Shown piece after piece: positions 46,907 through 57,345 of a stretch of 64,000 nucleotides of DNA; position 1 is the stretch's first letter; each line of letters starts with the position of its first letter. Source of the stretch: Elmis aenea (Eukaryota; Arthropoda; Insecta; Coleoptera; Elmidae). The notes beneath the pieces are model-generated. The model made no database searches. It saw only the letters and a program-made list of their open reading frames with translations, and was not told the origin of the DNA. The stretch covers positions 4,278,868 to 4,342,867 of the forward strand of contig OX393577.1 in NCBI GenBank assembly GCA_947652605.1, written 5' to 3'. A program made the translations under genes and the position numbers.

Positions 46907-46917
46907 AATATTTTCAT

Positions 46918-47833
46918 CAAATCTGAAACATACGATAACGGCCAGTTCAAAATTTGATTGTTATATATTCAGAGAATCCTGGACGTTTGTCTGTTTCCAC
47001 TGTATACCATTTGACAAAATGTCTTAGTTCTGTATTTAAGTTTCAGTATAAAATAATGTATTCATAAATAACAAAATTATTATGCAAGTAATCAACCCAA
47101 TATTTCGAATTTCTATGTCAGTTAACGATTACGCCTTTTTAACATAATATCTGCACCGATTATAGTGAATTTATGATCTTGTGTTGAGATATTAATAAGA
47201 AATAAATTAGCTCTAAACCATAATTTAATGCATGCATGCTTAAGCCAAAGTATTGAAGTAAATTAATAACTAATAAACATATGATTTATTTAAATGAAGC
47301 TTTTTAATATTAAAATGTATGTGCATAATTATGTTACTGCTTTTGTGCACACCAAGATGATAAACTATATTGCTTTTAATCGGCAAATGTTTGTAAATAA
47401 AGCCGAATACGTAAACGACAAGAAAGTTTAACTATTGCGACTTTTGTTACATTTATTTATTGTTTAGGTGTGGCACAATTCACATTCAATTTTTGTAGGC
47501 ACTTATATAATCCTGAAGTAATTCGTTCAATTGCATTTTCACTTAAACTATTTATTGAAAACTCCATTAAACAAACAATAGAACGTGCACTTGTTGTTAT
47601 GGCGGTTCGCGAAAATAAATTAGAATGAGAATTATTATGCCAAGATCAACCTGTCGTTTCGCAAATTGGAGCAGCCAATTTTCAAATATGTTGCACTAGA
47701 TCAATTTTGACCGCTAGCCATATATTAATTTTTTTTGTCTCTTTTTAATGGGTGTTGGTCAAAAATATCGGTCATCGCATATTAAGTCGATTTAATCTCG
47801 GTGTTCTATGATTCTGTAGAACCAACGTAGGTC
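46918..47833. other. AT-rich spacer
   Basis: No gene. ACCAACGTAGGTC just before 47,834 is repeated just after the element that follows, at about 49,950. Confidence 0.5.
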
Positions 47834-48191
47834 CAGTGGTGTAGCTAAGGGGGGGGGGGACGGTTCGCGCCGGGCGGCACTTTTTTGGGGGCTGCCGTTT
47901 TAGCCTACCCAAATGGGGTTAAAATTAAAATCTCGGGGTAATGAAGGATCAGTAGATATAATAATCAGTACCGGCACTAGCGCTATTAAATTCACAAAAA
48001 TTCTCAAAAAAAAAAAGAATTTTCGTCGATGTTAGAGGATAACGGGCTAGTCGATCTGGCTACACTGAAACCCCGCCCCCTTGTAACAACAGGAATTCCA
48101 AGTAGTAAAATTTATGATAGGGTACCAACCATTCAATAATTTTATGAAACATTTCCTTTATTTTAGGCACTAAATTCCATGCAGTTTTAAG

Positions 48192-48649
48192 CAGGGCTAG
48201 AAACCGAAAAAAATTTTGGTTAACGGTTAACCGAATTCAAGAACTTTATTTTTATAACGGTTTTTGTTGAAAAACCGGTTTTTTCCGTAAAAAACCGGTT
48301 TTGAAAATACCGGTTAATTTAACCGGTTTTTAACATTATTCAGATTTGGAATGCAAAGTATAAAAATATATTATCTATTTATAATTTTATAATATATGTA
48401 CAATCAAGCATTCAGTAATTACTTTTGGTAAACTAATCACATTTAATACAGATTTTGTATTTTTTCAAAATAATTTTTATTAAAAAGAGATGTTTAAAAA
48501 ACCGGTTTTTTATTATTTTGGTTAAAGGTTACCGTTTTTTTTGCCTTTAAAAATAACAGTTTCGGTTTCGTTTAAAAATCACAATATGGACAAAAAATAA
48601 AGGTTAACCGGTTTTTTAAACCGGTTTAAAAAACCGGTTTCATGCCCTG
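48192..48649. mobile_element. Nested hAT-type element (CAGGGC ends) made largely of AACCGGTT motifs
   Basis: Perfect 8-bp duplication GTTTTAAG at 48,184-48,191 and 48,650-48,657. Ends CAGGGCTAGAAACCG and the complement of CAGGGCATGAAACCG. The 458-bp interior is dominated by variants of AAAAACCGGTTTT. In copy 1 of the host element the equivalent site (near 16,535) is uninterrupted, which confirms the boundaries. Confidence 0.9.
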
Positions 48650-49497
48650 GTTTTAAGCTCTATTGTAACAGGGATTTTTCATTTGGGTTGAGGTATAAAT
48701 CCCTTTCTATATCAACCAATCTTCGCATAGCAATAACATTGGTCTAATTCTTTTTAAATAGAGATGTACAAAAGTTTCGAATAGTGGTAAAAGAACTTTC
48801 AAATCATAGGGCCCCAGAAACAGACTGACGATTTTTCATTATCTACTTGTATATAAATAGAATTAATTTTTGGAGGTTTTTAAGTATGTGATAAAATTAT
48901 TGGTCGTACGCGCCTGGCCTAAGTGTGTGATAATAAGTGCAATTTGACAGGAATATAAAATCCTGTATCATTTATATTATGTTAGAAACTAAAAAACACC
49001 AATGGGGACCTCTTGGAAAAATACCTAGTCTTTAAGAATTATAAAATAAAATTGTAGGTTAGTCTCCCTAGACTAGTAACAATATTTAAATATAAATAAA
49101 AAAATATATATTTGGGGTCGTGTCTAGGCAAGACGAGGGTACCCTTTTTGTTCATGAGCACTTTTGAGATATTCGAACAAGCAACAAAAAACAAAAAAAT
49201 TATAGCATAAACTGACGTTTTTCCGTTTTTTTTTAAAATTAAATTTAGGCTGAAATATGGTTTTACTTTTTCAAAACTTATGTGAATTTTATGTTTTTAT
49301 TTATAGTATTACTTTTTTGTAATTTTGTAATTTGTTATGTGTTCCTTTATCTAAATGGAAAACATATGTAAAAGTTTTAACCCTTTTTAAAAACAATTCT
49401 GTGGGGATGGGGACCAATCTGATTTAAAAAAATAAAAATCAGGGAAGGTTCTGATGTAAAACTGTAATTTTGGATGATGGTAAAGTACTCTACATCA

Positions 49498-49735
49498 GCG
49501 ATTCTTAACCGGAGGGCCGTGAAAGATTTTAAAGAGGGCGGCGAAAAATTTATAAAACGTTTTTAATTTTTAAAATATTGAAATCAAAAAAAAATATTTT
49601 TTACTCCTTATTTTACTCGAACCATCGAAGAGATATCTTCTTAGATAAATCGTAATATTTTTGTTGTACAAACTAGGGGGCCGCGAAAATATTTTAAGAT
49701 ATTTAGGGGACCGCGACCACTAAAAGGTTGAAAAC
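49498..49735. mobile_element. Nested small hAT-type element
   Basis: Left end CAGCGATTCTTAACCGG and right end complement CATTGGTTTTCAACC form imperfect inverted ends. The flanks CTCTACAT / CTCCAAAT give a decayed 8-bp duplication. The interior has GGGCCGTGAAA / GGGGACCGCGA strings. Copy 1 lacks it (near 16,675). Confidence 0.7.
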
Positions 49736-50039
49736 CAATGCTCCAAATTATCTAACTTTGCATTAAAACACGTTTGAACATCTAAAATTTAAAAAATCGC
49801 CTGCGGCGCATTTCATCTCCTCCGCGCTTTTGCGTGTCGGTTTCTGCTTGCTTTTGAAAAAATCAAGAGTAATCTACCCTTATTTAGAGGGGCGGCAGTT
49901 TCAGGGACCGCCCCTGGCGGCGCAAACTCTAGCTACGCCACTGTATAGGACCAACGTAGGTCGTTGCGATTATGGGAAAGAGATATAGCAAAACTAGATG
50001 CTCTACTCTAAATCATCCGGTAAGGTAACAATAATCGAA

Positions 50040-50175
50040 ATGAAAGTGAAACGGGGGCCTTGTTACATCACGGCCCTGACCCAGAACGAGGATTTGTTTC
50101 TTCGGGGGCACATATGGTGGTCAACCGGGGAAGACCACTATATAAACTCCACTGGCAGCCCCGAACAGTATTCGT
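50040..50175 (+). promoter_or_regulatory. Gene 5 core promoter
   Basis: TATATAA at 50,139-50,145 and ACAGTA with the likely start A at 50,167, 28 bp on. The upstream 100 bp are GC-rich (CGGCCCTGACCC, TTCGGGGGCACATATGG, AACCGGGGAAGACC) and unlike the module of genes 1-4. Confidence 0.8.
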
Positions 50176-50212
50176 TTTCTCATCGACGAAATCTTTCATT
50201 CACTCAACCAAA

Positions 50213-52671
50213 ATGTACAAAATTGTAAGTTCAGTGGTTTAAAAAAAAAAGTGTTTTAAGTGGTGTTTTTTAAAACAAGTGAATTAACGCGTTTTTTTTT
50301 CTGTTAGGTTGCCGTCCTTTGCTTCGTTGCCGCCGCCAACGCTGGCTATTTGGGTGGTGCTATTGCCCCAGTAGCCTACTCTGCACCTTTGGCTTATTCC
50401 GGTCATGCCATCGCCGCACCATTAGCCTACTCTGCCCCAGCTTTTGCCCACGTAGCCGCTCCAGCCATCGTCAAAACAGCTATCCCAGCCGCCACATCCT
50501 ACCAAAACACCTACAAGGTACGCACTTAACATTTCGCAAATAATTCAATAATTTTGTTTCTAAATATAAATTAAACGATCAAGTTTACAAAAAAAAAGCT
50601 TTATAACAATCTCAATTTCAAAGGCCTTAGTTCATTTATTTTTTACTACTAAATTCTAAGATGTGGCCCAAATTTTAAATCTTTTTTTAAAGGATTTAAT
50701 TTGGATCGATTTAAAACCTTTTTTATTTTGGAATATTTGTATCTTTAACTAAAAAGATTTTAAATTCATTTGGCTTTGAACAAAAACAAATCGTTTTAAA
50801 ATTATATTTAATCTATATGAATCTAAATATATATACAGGGTGGTTCACATAGATGTGCCACTATTGGGATCTCGTAAACGCTAAAAAGAAGTTTAAATAT
50901 AACAAACTCTTCCCCTTTTTGAGAACTATTCAGTGATGCTTTAATGTTTTAAAAAAGTTCAATGGTACGCTAGATAATAAACAAAAATCAAAATGGGCAT
51001 TTTTTTTTAAATCGTTAGTAACTTGGTTATAGATACTTGATGGTACAAAAATATTTTTGGAAAAAAAGTTGTAAGTACATTTTTTACGCGCTGTATAATG
51101 AAAACGTTCATTTTTTTTAATTCACGGCACTCTATAGCTCAGTAGTTTCCAACCTGAGGGGCGCGCCCAAGGGGGGCTGGGCGCGCAGCTGTTACCAAAA
51201 TATCATTTTTGAATACAAACCAACCAAAAGAACTATTTTTTTGTATTGTTTTGTAAGGTACAAAAAAAAATTATGAAAAAGGGGGGCGGAGGTACAAAAA
51301 GGTTGGAAACCACTGCGTATAGCTTCTTAGGGACTTTTTGAAAAATTTAATTTGTTTTGAGCCTAAATATCAAAAGAAATCATTAAACCTTATATTATTT
51401 AAACGAGGAAAAATCCTTTGTCATGAGATCATAGCCAACTATCGTTTCCATTAAAAAACAAAGCAAGTTTGTAATTTATCTAAGAATTTAAACAAAATTG
51501 AAACAAACGAATGTTTTTATTTTACATTGCTAACAAAAATCTACAACTTTTTCCCCAAAAATATTTTTTCACCATCATGTACAACAAAGTTATTAACGAT
51601 TTTAAAAAAATAATTTTGTTTATTTATGGGAATATTGTATATCTTAAATTTAAACTATTACTTTTTATAATACCGTGAACTACAAGTTAGTTACTGTTAT
51701 GTTAACCGTGAGTAAAAATTTACGGTTCATTAGACACAACTCAGTCGGTCAAATGAACCCATAGTAGTTTACTGCGTTACTATATTCATGCGTTACAGAG
51801 TCACAGATAGTCACAGACAGAGTCAGGCTGAACTTTTATATATGTTTATTATGCCATGGAACTTTTTTAAAACATTAAAGCCTCACTGAAAGGGCCCCAG
51901 AAAGGGGAACAATCTGTCTAATTTAAACTTCTTTGTAGCCCTTACCGTTTACGAGCTCCCAATAGTGGCCCTACCATGTGGACCACCCTGTATAATATAA
52001 ATAATTCTAAAGATTAACATCAAACAGTAATGAATTTAATGACCATTTTACGCTGCATTCATCAAACGACTGGATCAGAAACGGTCAAACGTTATTGTTT
52101 AAAAAAGAAACGCACGTTACAGCATTTTTGTAGAAACAAATGACGTCTTAAACTGCATTTGACAATCAAAACACGTATTTTACCGATAATATTATGAAAC
52201 ATCCTGTACATTAATAGATCTTATGTGAACATCAAGCCAATTCAGTACTGTTACGTGAATGAAAGTTGCACAGTTAGCGTCACCTGTACGCAATTTAACA
52301 AAGTACTTAATACATTCCATTCAACAGAAAACCGTAAGAGGGCTATTAGTTATTGTACTTATTTTTTTTACGCTTTCCAGATTTCTCAAAATGCCGTAGT
52401 AGCTGCCCATGCTCCAGTAGCCTATGCTGCCCCTGTATCCTACGCCGCCCCAGCCCCATTGGCCTACGCTGCCGCCCCAGTACTCAAGGCTCCTCTCGCT
52501 TATGCCGCCCCAGCGCCATTGGCCTATGCTGCCGCCCCAGTACTTAAGACTTCTCTAGCTTACGCCGCCCCAGCTCCACTAGCCGTTGCACACGCCGCTC
52601 CCCTCGCTTATGCTGCTCCCGCTTATGGATACGCCGCCGGTGCCCCCATAATCAAATCTCACCTCTTCTAA
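50213..52671 (+). CDS. Gene 5: secreted Ala-Pro-rich (AAPA) cuticle protein (170 aa, three coding exons)
   Basis: Exon 1 50,213-50,224 (MYKI), exon 2 50,308-50,517, exon 3 52,381-52,671; donors GTAAGT and GTACGC, acceptors TTAG and CCAG, both introns phase 0. The signal peptide VAVLCFVAAANA ends before GYLGG. The mature part has repeated PLAYSAP and then, in exon 3, AAPAPLAYAAAPVLK units twice, ending IIKSHLF. The exon 2/3 junction encodes SYQNTYK-ISQ, a short non-repetitive block. The AAPA-type repeat is characteristic of low-complexity Ala-rich insect cuticle proteins, including the tenebrionid larval/pupal cuticle protein type; assignment is by recall, not search. No Rebers-Riddiford motif. 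Intron 2 is mostly a foldback transposon. Confidence 0.87.
50832..51993. mobile_element. Foldback element filling gene 5 intron 2
   Basis: Starts TATACAGGGTGGTTCACATA and ends CCCTGTATA. The arms share CCACTATTGGGA-CTCGTAAACG and AAGAAGTTTAAAT, and pair over about 170 bp, with weaker inner pairing (51,005-51,080 against 51,537-51,620). It carries the internal block at 51,421-51,457 on the minus strand. A sibling copy without the nested insert begins at 61,426. Confidence 0.82.
51141..51319. mobile_element. Small hAT-type element nested in the intron foldback
   Basis: CAGTAGTTTCCAACC on the left and GGTTGGAAACCACTG on the right; flanks CTATAGCT / GTATAGCT fit an 8-bp duplication with one mismatch. 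The sibling element near 61,803 has the uninterrupted CTCTATAGCTACATAGG. Confidence 0.78.
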
Positions 52672-52774
52672 ATCAAACAAATCGTGATAGCCACTTATTT
52701 ATTTATTGCACAGCCGCATTAGTAAATATTTTGTAAATATTTATTTTATATTTTGTTATTTTCGATGTTCTGCA

Positions 52775-52780
52775 AATAAA
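52775..52780 (+). terminator. Gene 5 poly(A) signal
   Basis: AATAAA about 104 bp past the stop codon. Confidence 0.72.
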
Positions 52781-53062
52781 ATTGAATGATTTTAATTTTC
52801 TGTTTTAATAATGTACCTTCATAGTAAACCTAATATACTTTATTTTTATTTTTACGATAATATGACAATATCAACAAATTTTACATGATTGGAAATGAAA
52901 ATGTCAGTAAAGTATCCTTAATTCAAAATTCAAAGTTTAAAAACCTAAGAAGTAATACTAAATGCATCTTCCGAATTACCATACATTTAGGGCACATTTG
53001 GCGTATTGAGAAACTGACATTATAAAAACTCAAAAACTCTACAGATCATACCATATGCGACA

Positions 53063-53580
53063 TATATATTGCAAAAGAGGCACCGACGCTTGGGCGTCTT
53101 TTGCTAAAATTGGCATAAACGGCTTCGACTATGTTAGCTAAACATGCCCAGGTAATTTTAGGACCATGACTTCAATAATTTTTTAGTTATTGTATCTTAA
53201 ACGGATTGTTGTCTTACAGTATTAACGTTATCATCCATTTATGCAGTATATATTGCAAAAGAGGTACCGACGCTTGGGCGTCTTTTGCTAAAATTGACAA
53301 AATTAGCTTCGACTGTATTAGCTAAACATGTCCAGGTAATTTTAGAACCATGACTTAAATAATTATCTAGTTATTGTATCTTAAACGGCTTGTTGTCTTA
53401 CAGTATTAATGTTATCATCCATTAATGCAGTATATATTGCAAAAGAGGTACCGACGCTTGGGCGTCTTTTGCTAAAATTAGCAAAAACGGCTTCGATTAT
53501 GTTAGCTAAACATGCCCAGGTAAATTTACAACCATGACTTTAATAATTTTATAGTTATTGTATCTTATATGGCGAGTGTT
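53063..53580. repeat. 184-bp tandem satellite, about 2.8 units
   Basis: GCAAAAGAGG begins at 53,071, 53,255 and 53,439, a period of 184 bp each time. Every unit has the hairpin-forming block GCAAAAGA...GACGCTTGGGCGTC...TCTTTTGC, then GTTAGCTAAACATG-CCAGGTAA and TATCTTAAACGG. The third unit breaks off near 53,565. Unit-to-unit differences are scattered substitutions. Confidence 0.9.
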
Positions 53581-54699
53581 TGAATTCGAAGCGCTTTGAC
53601 GTCGTACAATACTTAAAAAAAAAAGATATAAATTATGCAGTGACAGTTATTGTGTGTTTGATCAAAATAAAACAAAAATACTCGCTTTTAATATGTCAAA
53701 AACTATTTCCTTTATGAGCAGTGGCGGAACATTTAAACGAACTATCAAAATACAAATCTCTAAAGCTAGACAATTAAACTTGACCTGGAAAGACATTACG
53801 AATTTCAATATTTTAGGGTTGATATTTTGGTCTTTTATACCAATTTAATACACTGTAACATTATTAAATGATTCTGTCATATATGAATAACAAAAATTCC
53901 ATGTATGAACTTTTTGTTGATAAAGCAGATTGTGTTTATTATATATAAATATAAATCTTCACGTTACAACTCACTCAATAACGTTTGTTTTGCGTCTCAT
54001 AGATCCGCCACTGTCAGTGAGCAAAAATAGATACGCAAATAAAACACACCGTAGAGGAAAGGTTAACGAAGGTTTAAGTATTCAACAAAAAAGTTTACAT
54101 CAGTTGTAGCAATTCGATTATACGATTATATATGCAAATTGGAATAAAACATTGTATATTATCTTCTCAATCATTTACCTTGTTTTGGTAACTTACGACA
54201 ATAAACTTTCTTGCATAAACTGATTGTAGACAAAAATATTGTAAATAATATTTTTTAAATTAACTAACCCCAACGAACTCATCTTGAATTAATTATACGG
54301 AAAAATATTGTCAAGAAATTCACCTAAAGTTAGTCATTAGTAAATTTTCGTTTCTCACTTTTTTATATGCCATTGTTAAAATATTTCCCACAGATTTTAC
54401 GATTACAATTAATTCATTATGAGATGAATAACTTTCTCATTTTTTATTCTTCGACATCTTGTGAAGTACGTGAAATACTATTGTGGAAAACTTAGTCCGA
54501 ATAAAAACGTTTCGAGGTCTCACGAATACTGTCTAACAATATTGACGCTATCTGCACTGCACGTATATTTGAAATATTGTGGGACATAAAATGTTATGTA
54601 TGTAAAACTGAGATACTACAAAAAAATTGAGAATTTTTCACTTGAACGTGTTGTAAGACATCACAGCTTTTAAATGTAATAATAACTTTAAAAGATTAT
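53581..54699. other. AT-rich spacer
   Basis: No gene. A 64-codon + frame at 53,654-53,848 has no recognisable features. AGATCCGCCACTGTCAGTG near 54,000 and AGCAGTGGCGGAAC near 53,718 are inverted 'CAGTGGCGGA' strings 280 bp apart, possibly the ends of an eroded hAT-type element. Confidence 0.4.
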
Positions 54700-55020
54700 A
54701 AGATGATAGTAAATCCACTGAAATCTACAGCCTCCATTTCGTTCAATAGAGCCCTTAGTGCTTCTTTTCCCAATTCTTTCATGTTAATCTTTTCCTATGT
54801 AATACCATTTCTACCTGAGGGTTTTTCAATCTCTAATTTTGCTATTGATTTTTCTAACTTCTTTGTAATCTTCGATATCTCCTGATATCGTCTTTCGCAT
54901 CTTACATTTTTGTTTCGTTTATTTCATCTGTCTCCGCTAGCTCCATAAAGTATTGTCTCCACTTTTCCATTATCTTTTTCTCTTCCGTAATTATGTTCCC
55001 ATTTTTATCTTGAAAAATAT
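54700..55020 (-). pseudogene. RTE-like retrotransposon linker fragment
   Basis: On the minus strand from 55,015 it reads QDKNGNIITEEKKIMEKWRQ then YFMELAETDEIN. This is the segment between endonuclease and reverse transcriptase (pattern DxxGxxxx...xxxRWxxYFxxLL). Further down are EKPSGRNGIT and GKEALRALLNEMEAV in broken frames. It is truncated on both sides and opposite in orientation to the reverse transcriptase at 55.6 kb. Confidence 0.7.
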
Positions 55021-55639
55021 GAACAACAATGCTTACTAATTCGAACAAATACCGCACCTTCTATCATTCGACACAACCTTCAGTTTTACGGTTCGTTGTC
55101 TATTTTTACTATGAAAAATGCATAAAATTGAATCAGTCATGTTCATTTTACACCATAATCATCAATGACTTTCAACTTAATTCAAGTAGTCCAATTTTTA
55201 CTGATCATTTTGCAAACAAGGTGTCAATCAGTTTTATTAGATATGGATATCGAAGTATATTAAGTGTTTCTTTAAAAAAAAACTTGTTCGAGTCAAACAA
55301 GTAAAAAGCCTGATCACTCAAAACGTTTCAAATTATTGATAAAAAAAACGTGGGAAAGTTGAATTCGCTATACTTGCCACACAAATGTATTTAAATATTC
55401 TCAAAGTCACTCAAGGTATAAAATAACGTAAAAAATATTTAAATGGCACGTATATTTAATAACATTCTATGCATTTTATAACAGGTTACAAGTGAAATAT
55501 CTTGACACTGAAATAATTTTAGGTTATTGTCGATTAATTGATCATAATTTGAATTTAACGACCGCAAAATATTATCCATTATTAAAGGTGTAATATTAAA
55601 ATGTATAATTTACAACACGTAAATAATTTTAAAGTAGGA
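55021..55639. other. AT-rich spacer between two retroelement fragments
   Basis: Nothing recognisable on either strand. Confidence 0.45.
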
Positions 55640-57240
55640 TATATGTCATCTATACTCAAAAAAGGAGACCCCAGATAACGTGGGGGAATAATGGTAACCT
55701 CAACATTCAGCCGGCTGTATGGTAGAGTATTGAGGGATTTGGTTGAAGCGGAATATGCGACATTAGAAGCAGAGGAACAAAGTGGTTTTCGTGCAGGCCG
55801 ATCATATATGGACAACTTATTCTGTCTAAAACAATTAATAGAAACGAAAATAAGTACAGGAAGCGATCTACATTTACTCTTCATAGATCTCACAAAAGCC
55901 TACGATAAGGTGCCTGTCCAGGAATTATGGAAAGCATTAGAAAATACAAACATAAGTAGTAGAGTAACTAAATCCATCCAAGAACTACACAGAGGCACGA
56001 AAATTAAAATTAAAATTGAAAGATCTAAATCGAAAGGATTTGATACATCGAAAGGATTGAAACAAGGATGTTGGTTGTCCCCAACACTATTTAAAACATA
56101 CATTGAACACTCCTTGAGAACATGGAAAAAAATGCAAGGACATGGGGATAAATATAGGAGAAAGAAATATACACACTCTCCTATTTGCGGACGACCAGGT
56201 GCTTATAGCCCAAGATAAGGATGGCCTCCAATACATGACAAGCAAAATTAATTTCTATTGGGGGTGAATCAGGGGACCTAAAATTAGAAAGAGGAGAGAA
56301 AATATCTAAATGCAATGGCTACCAATGCCTGGGTGCAAAAATTCAAGATGATGGAAAGGATTAAAAAGAAATTCGACAACGAATAGGACAAGGAAAAAGA
56401 GGCATCAAAAGGCTAAATGGAATATGGTGGAGTAAAGAAATAAGAAAGTAGAGAAAATACAACATATACAGTTATTAAAAGTATAGTATTGTAACAGCTG
56501 TACTTTTTGAAATTCTTTCAAAACGTGTCGACGAGTGCTTGTCGGTACGAGCGTATTGGAGCGCGTAATAGGCCCCACAATAAACCCCCAAGAGCGCCGG
56601 GAGAGCGCAGGATGTACTTGTCATTGTGTTCTGTGTAAGCTTACTTTATTGATGTCATTTTGGACTTTCCTACGCTTTGGGCGAAATGTACCCCCCAAGT
56701 TTGTAACGGTCGCGCGGGAATGTTAGCGTCTTTAACGTGGGGGTGGTTTTTGAGAAGACCTTAAATGGAGAGGGAATTCGTTGGTCGGACGCCGTGGTCC
56801 GAGGGTCAGTTGGACTCTTCTTCCAACGACTCCCGCCTTTTGGGAGTTGCGCCCCGCGTTTGTTTTATTTATTTAGATTAATTGTGTCAGTTTATGTAGA
56901 GTAAAGTGTTTAGAGTGTTTTTATATAATAAATATAATTTATGCCAAACGAGTGTCTCATTTTATTGAGCGAGTGAGTGTGTTAGAGCTTTGCCCCCATA
57001 GTTCAGCGCTGCCCCTGAACATTTTTGGCCCGATCTCATAAATAGCCGCGACAGTATTGTATGGAACAGAAGCAGATAAAAGAAGACTGGAAGCTTTGGA
57101 GATGAATGCCCTAAGAAAATCGTGTAGAATATCTAGACTAGATAAAGTACCGAACAGAACAATTAAAGAATTAATCGGACTGAGGGAAACTATAATACAA
57201 GAGAAAGAAACTCAGAAGACAACTAATTTGTTACGGACGT
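55640..57240 (+). pseudogene. RTE-like non-LTR reverse transcriptase remnant, split by a solo LTR
   Basis: The open part at 55,691-56,218 contains EEQSGFRAGRS, motif A FIDLTKAYDKVP (55,880-55,915) and motif B KGLKQGCWLSPTLF (56,051-56,092). A frameshift near 56,115 moves motif C, LLFADDQVLIAQD, into another frame at about 56,178-56,215. The thumb follows with stops (NGIWWSKEIRK near 56,420). The protein resumes after the solo LTR at 57,054 as LYGTEADKRRLEALEMNALR and RISRLDKVPNRTIKEL. The endonuclease is missing and the start is degenerate (a stop before 55,690). Catalytic residues remain, but the copy is inactive. Confidence 0.88.
56490..57053 (+). mobile_element. Solo LTR of a Ty3/gypsy-like retrotransposon, 4-bp target duplication
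   Basis: Begins TGTAACAGCTGT and ends AATAGCCGCGACA (5'-TG...CA-3'), 564 bp, flanked by GTAT at 56,486-56,489 and 57,054-57,057. It is GC-richer than the surroundings, with an AATAAA-containing stretch near 56,925. Removing it with one GTAT restores the reading KSIVLYGTEAD of the host retroelement. No internal coding region remains, so it is a product of LTR-LTR recombination. The 4-bp duplication suits Ty3/gypsy-type integrases but does not prove the family. Confidence 0.9.
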
Positions 57241-57305
57241 CGACCATCGACTGCAAAACTTGCAATTTTGCCCCTTTAATCTACTTTGTATCTTTTAAAA
57301 TAGCC

Positions 57306-57345
57306 AAGTTCAAGGGTAAATATGGGAATATTTACCCTTGAACTT
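57306..57345. repeat. Perfect 18-bp hairpin with 4-base loop
   Basis: AAGTTCAAGGGTAAATAT, loop GGGA, then its exact complement. Too short for a typical microRNA precursor; may be an element end or terminator-like structure. Confidence 0.8.

Larger units (their letters stand above)
47834..49943. mobile_element. hAT-type element, copy 2, enlarged by nested insertions
   Basis: Starts CAGTGGTGTAGCTAAGGGGG and ends in the complement of CAGTGGCGTAGCTAGAGTTT. Internal blocks (TACCCAAATGGGGT, GGGGTAATGAAGGA-CAGTAGATATAATAATCAGTACCGGC, CTGCGGCGCATTT) follow copy 1 in order. The extra length comes from inserts at 48,192-48,649 and about 49,498-49,735, plus unmatched sequence at about 48,680-49,380. 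Target duplication is imperfect: CGTAGGTC on the left, TATAGGAC on the right. It ends about 200 bp upstream of the gene 5 TATA box. Confidence 0.85.

Noticed and set aside
54481..55020. Single retroelement spanning 54.7-57.2 kb
   Set aside because: The linker fragment at 54.7-55.0 kb reads on the minus strand and the reverse transcriptase at 55.6 kb on the plus strand, so they are separate insertions.
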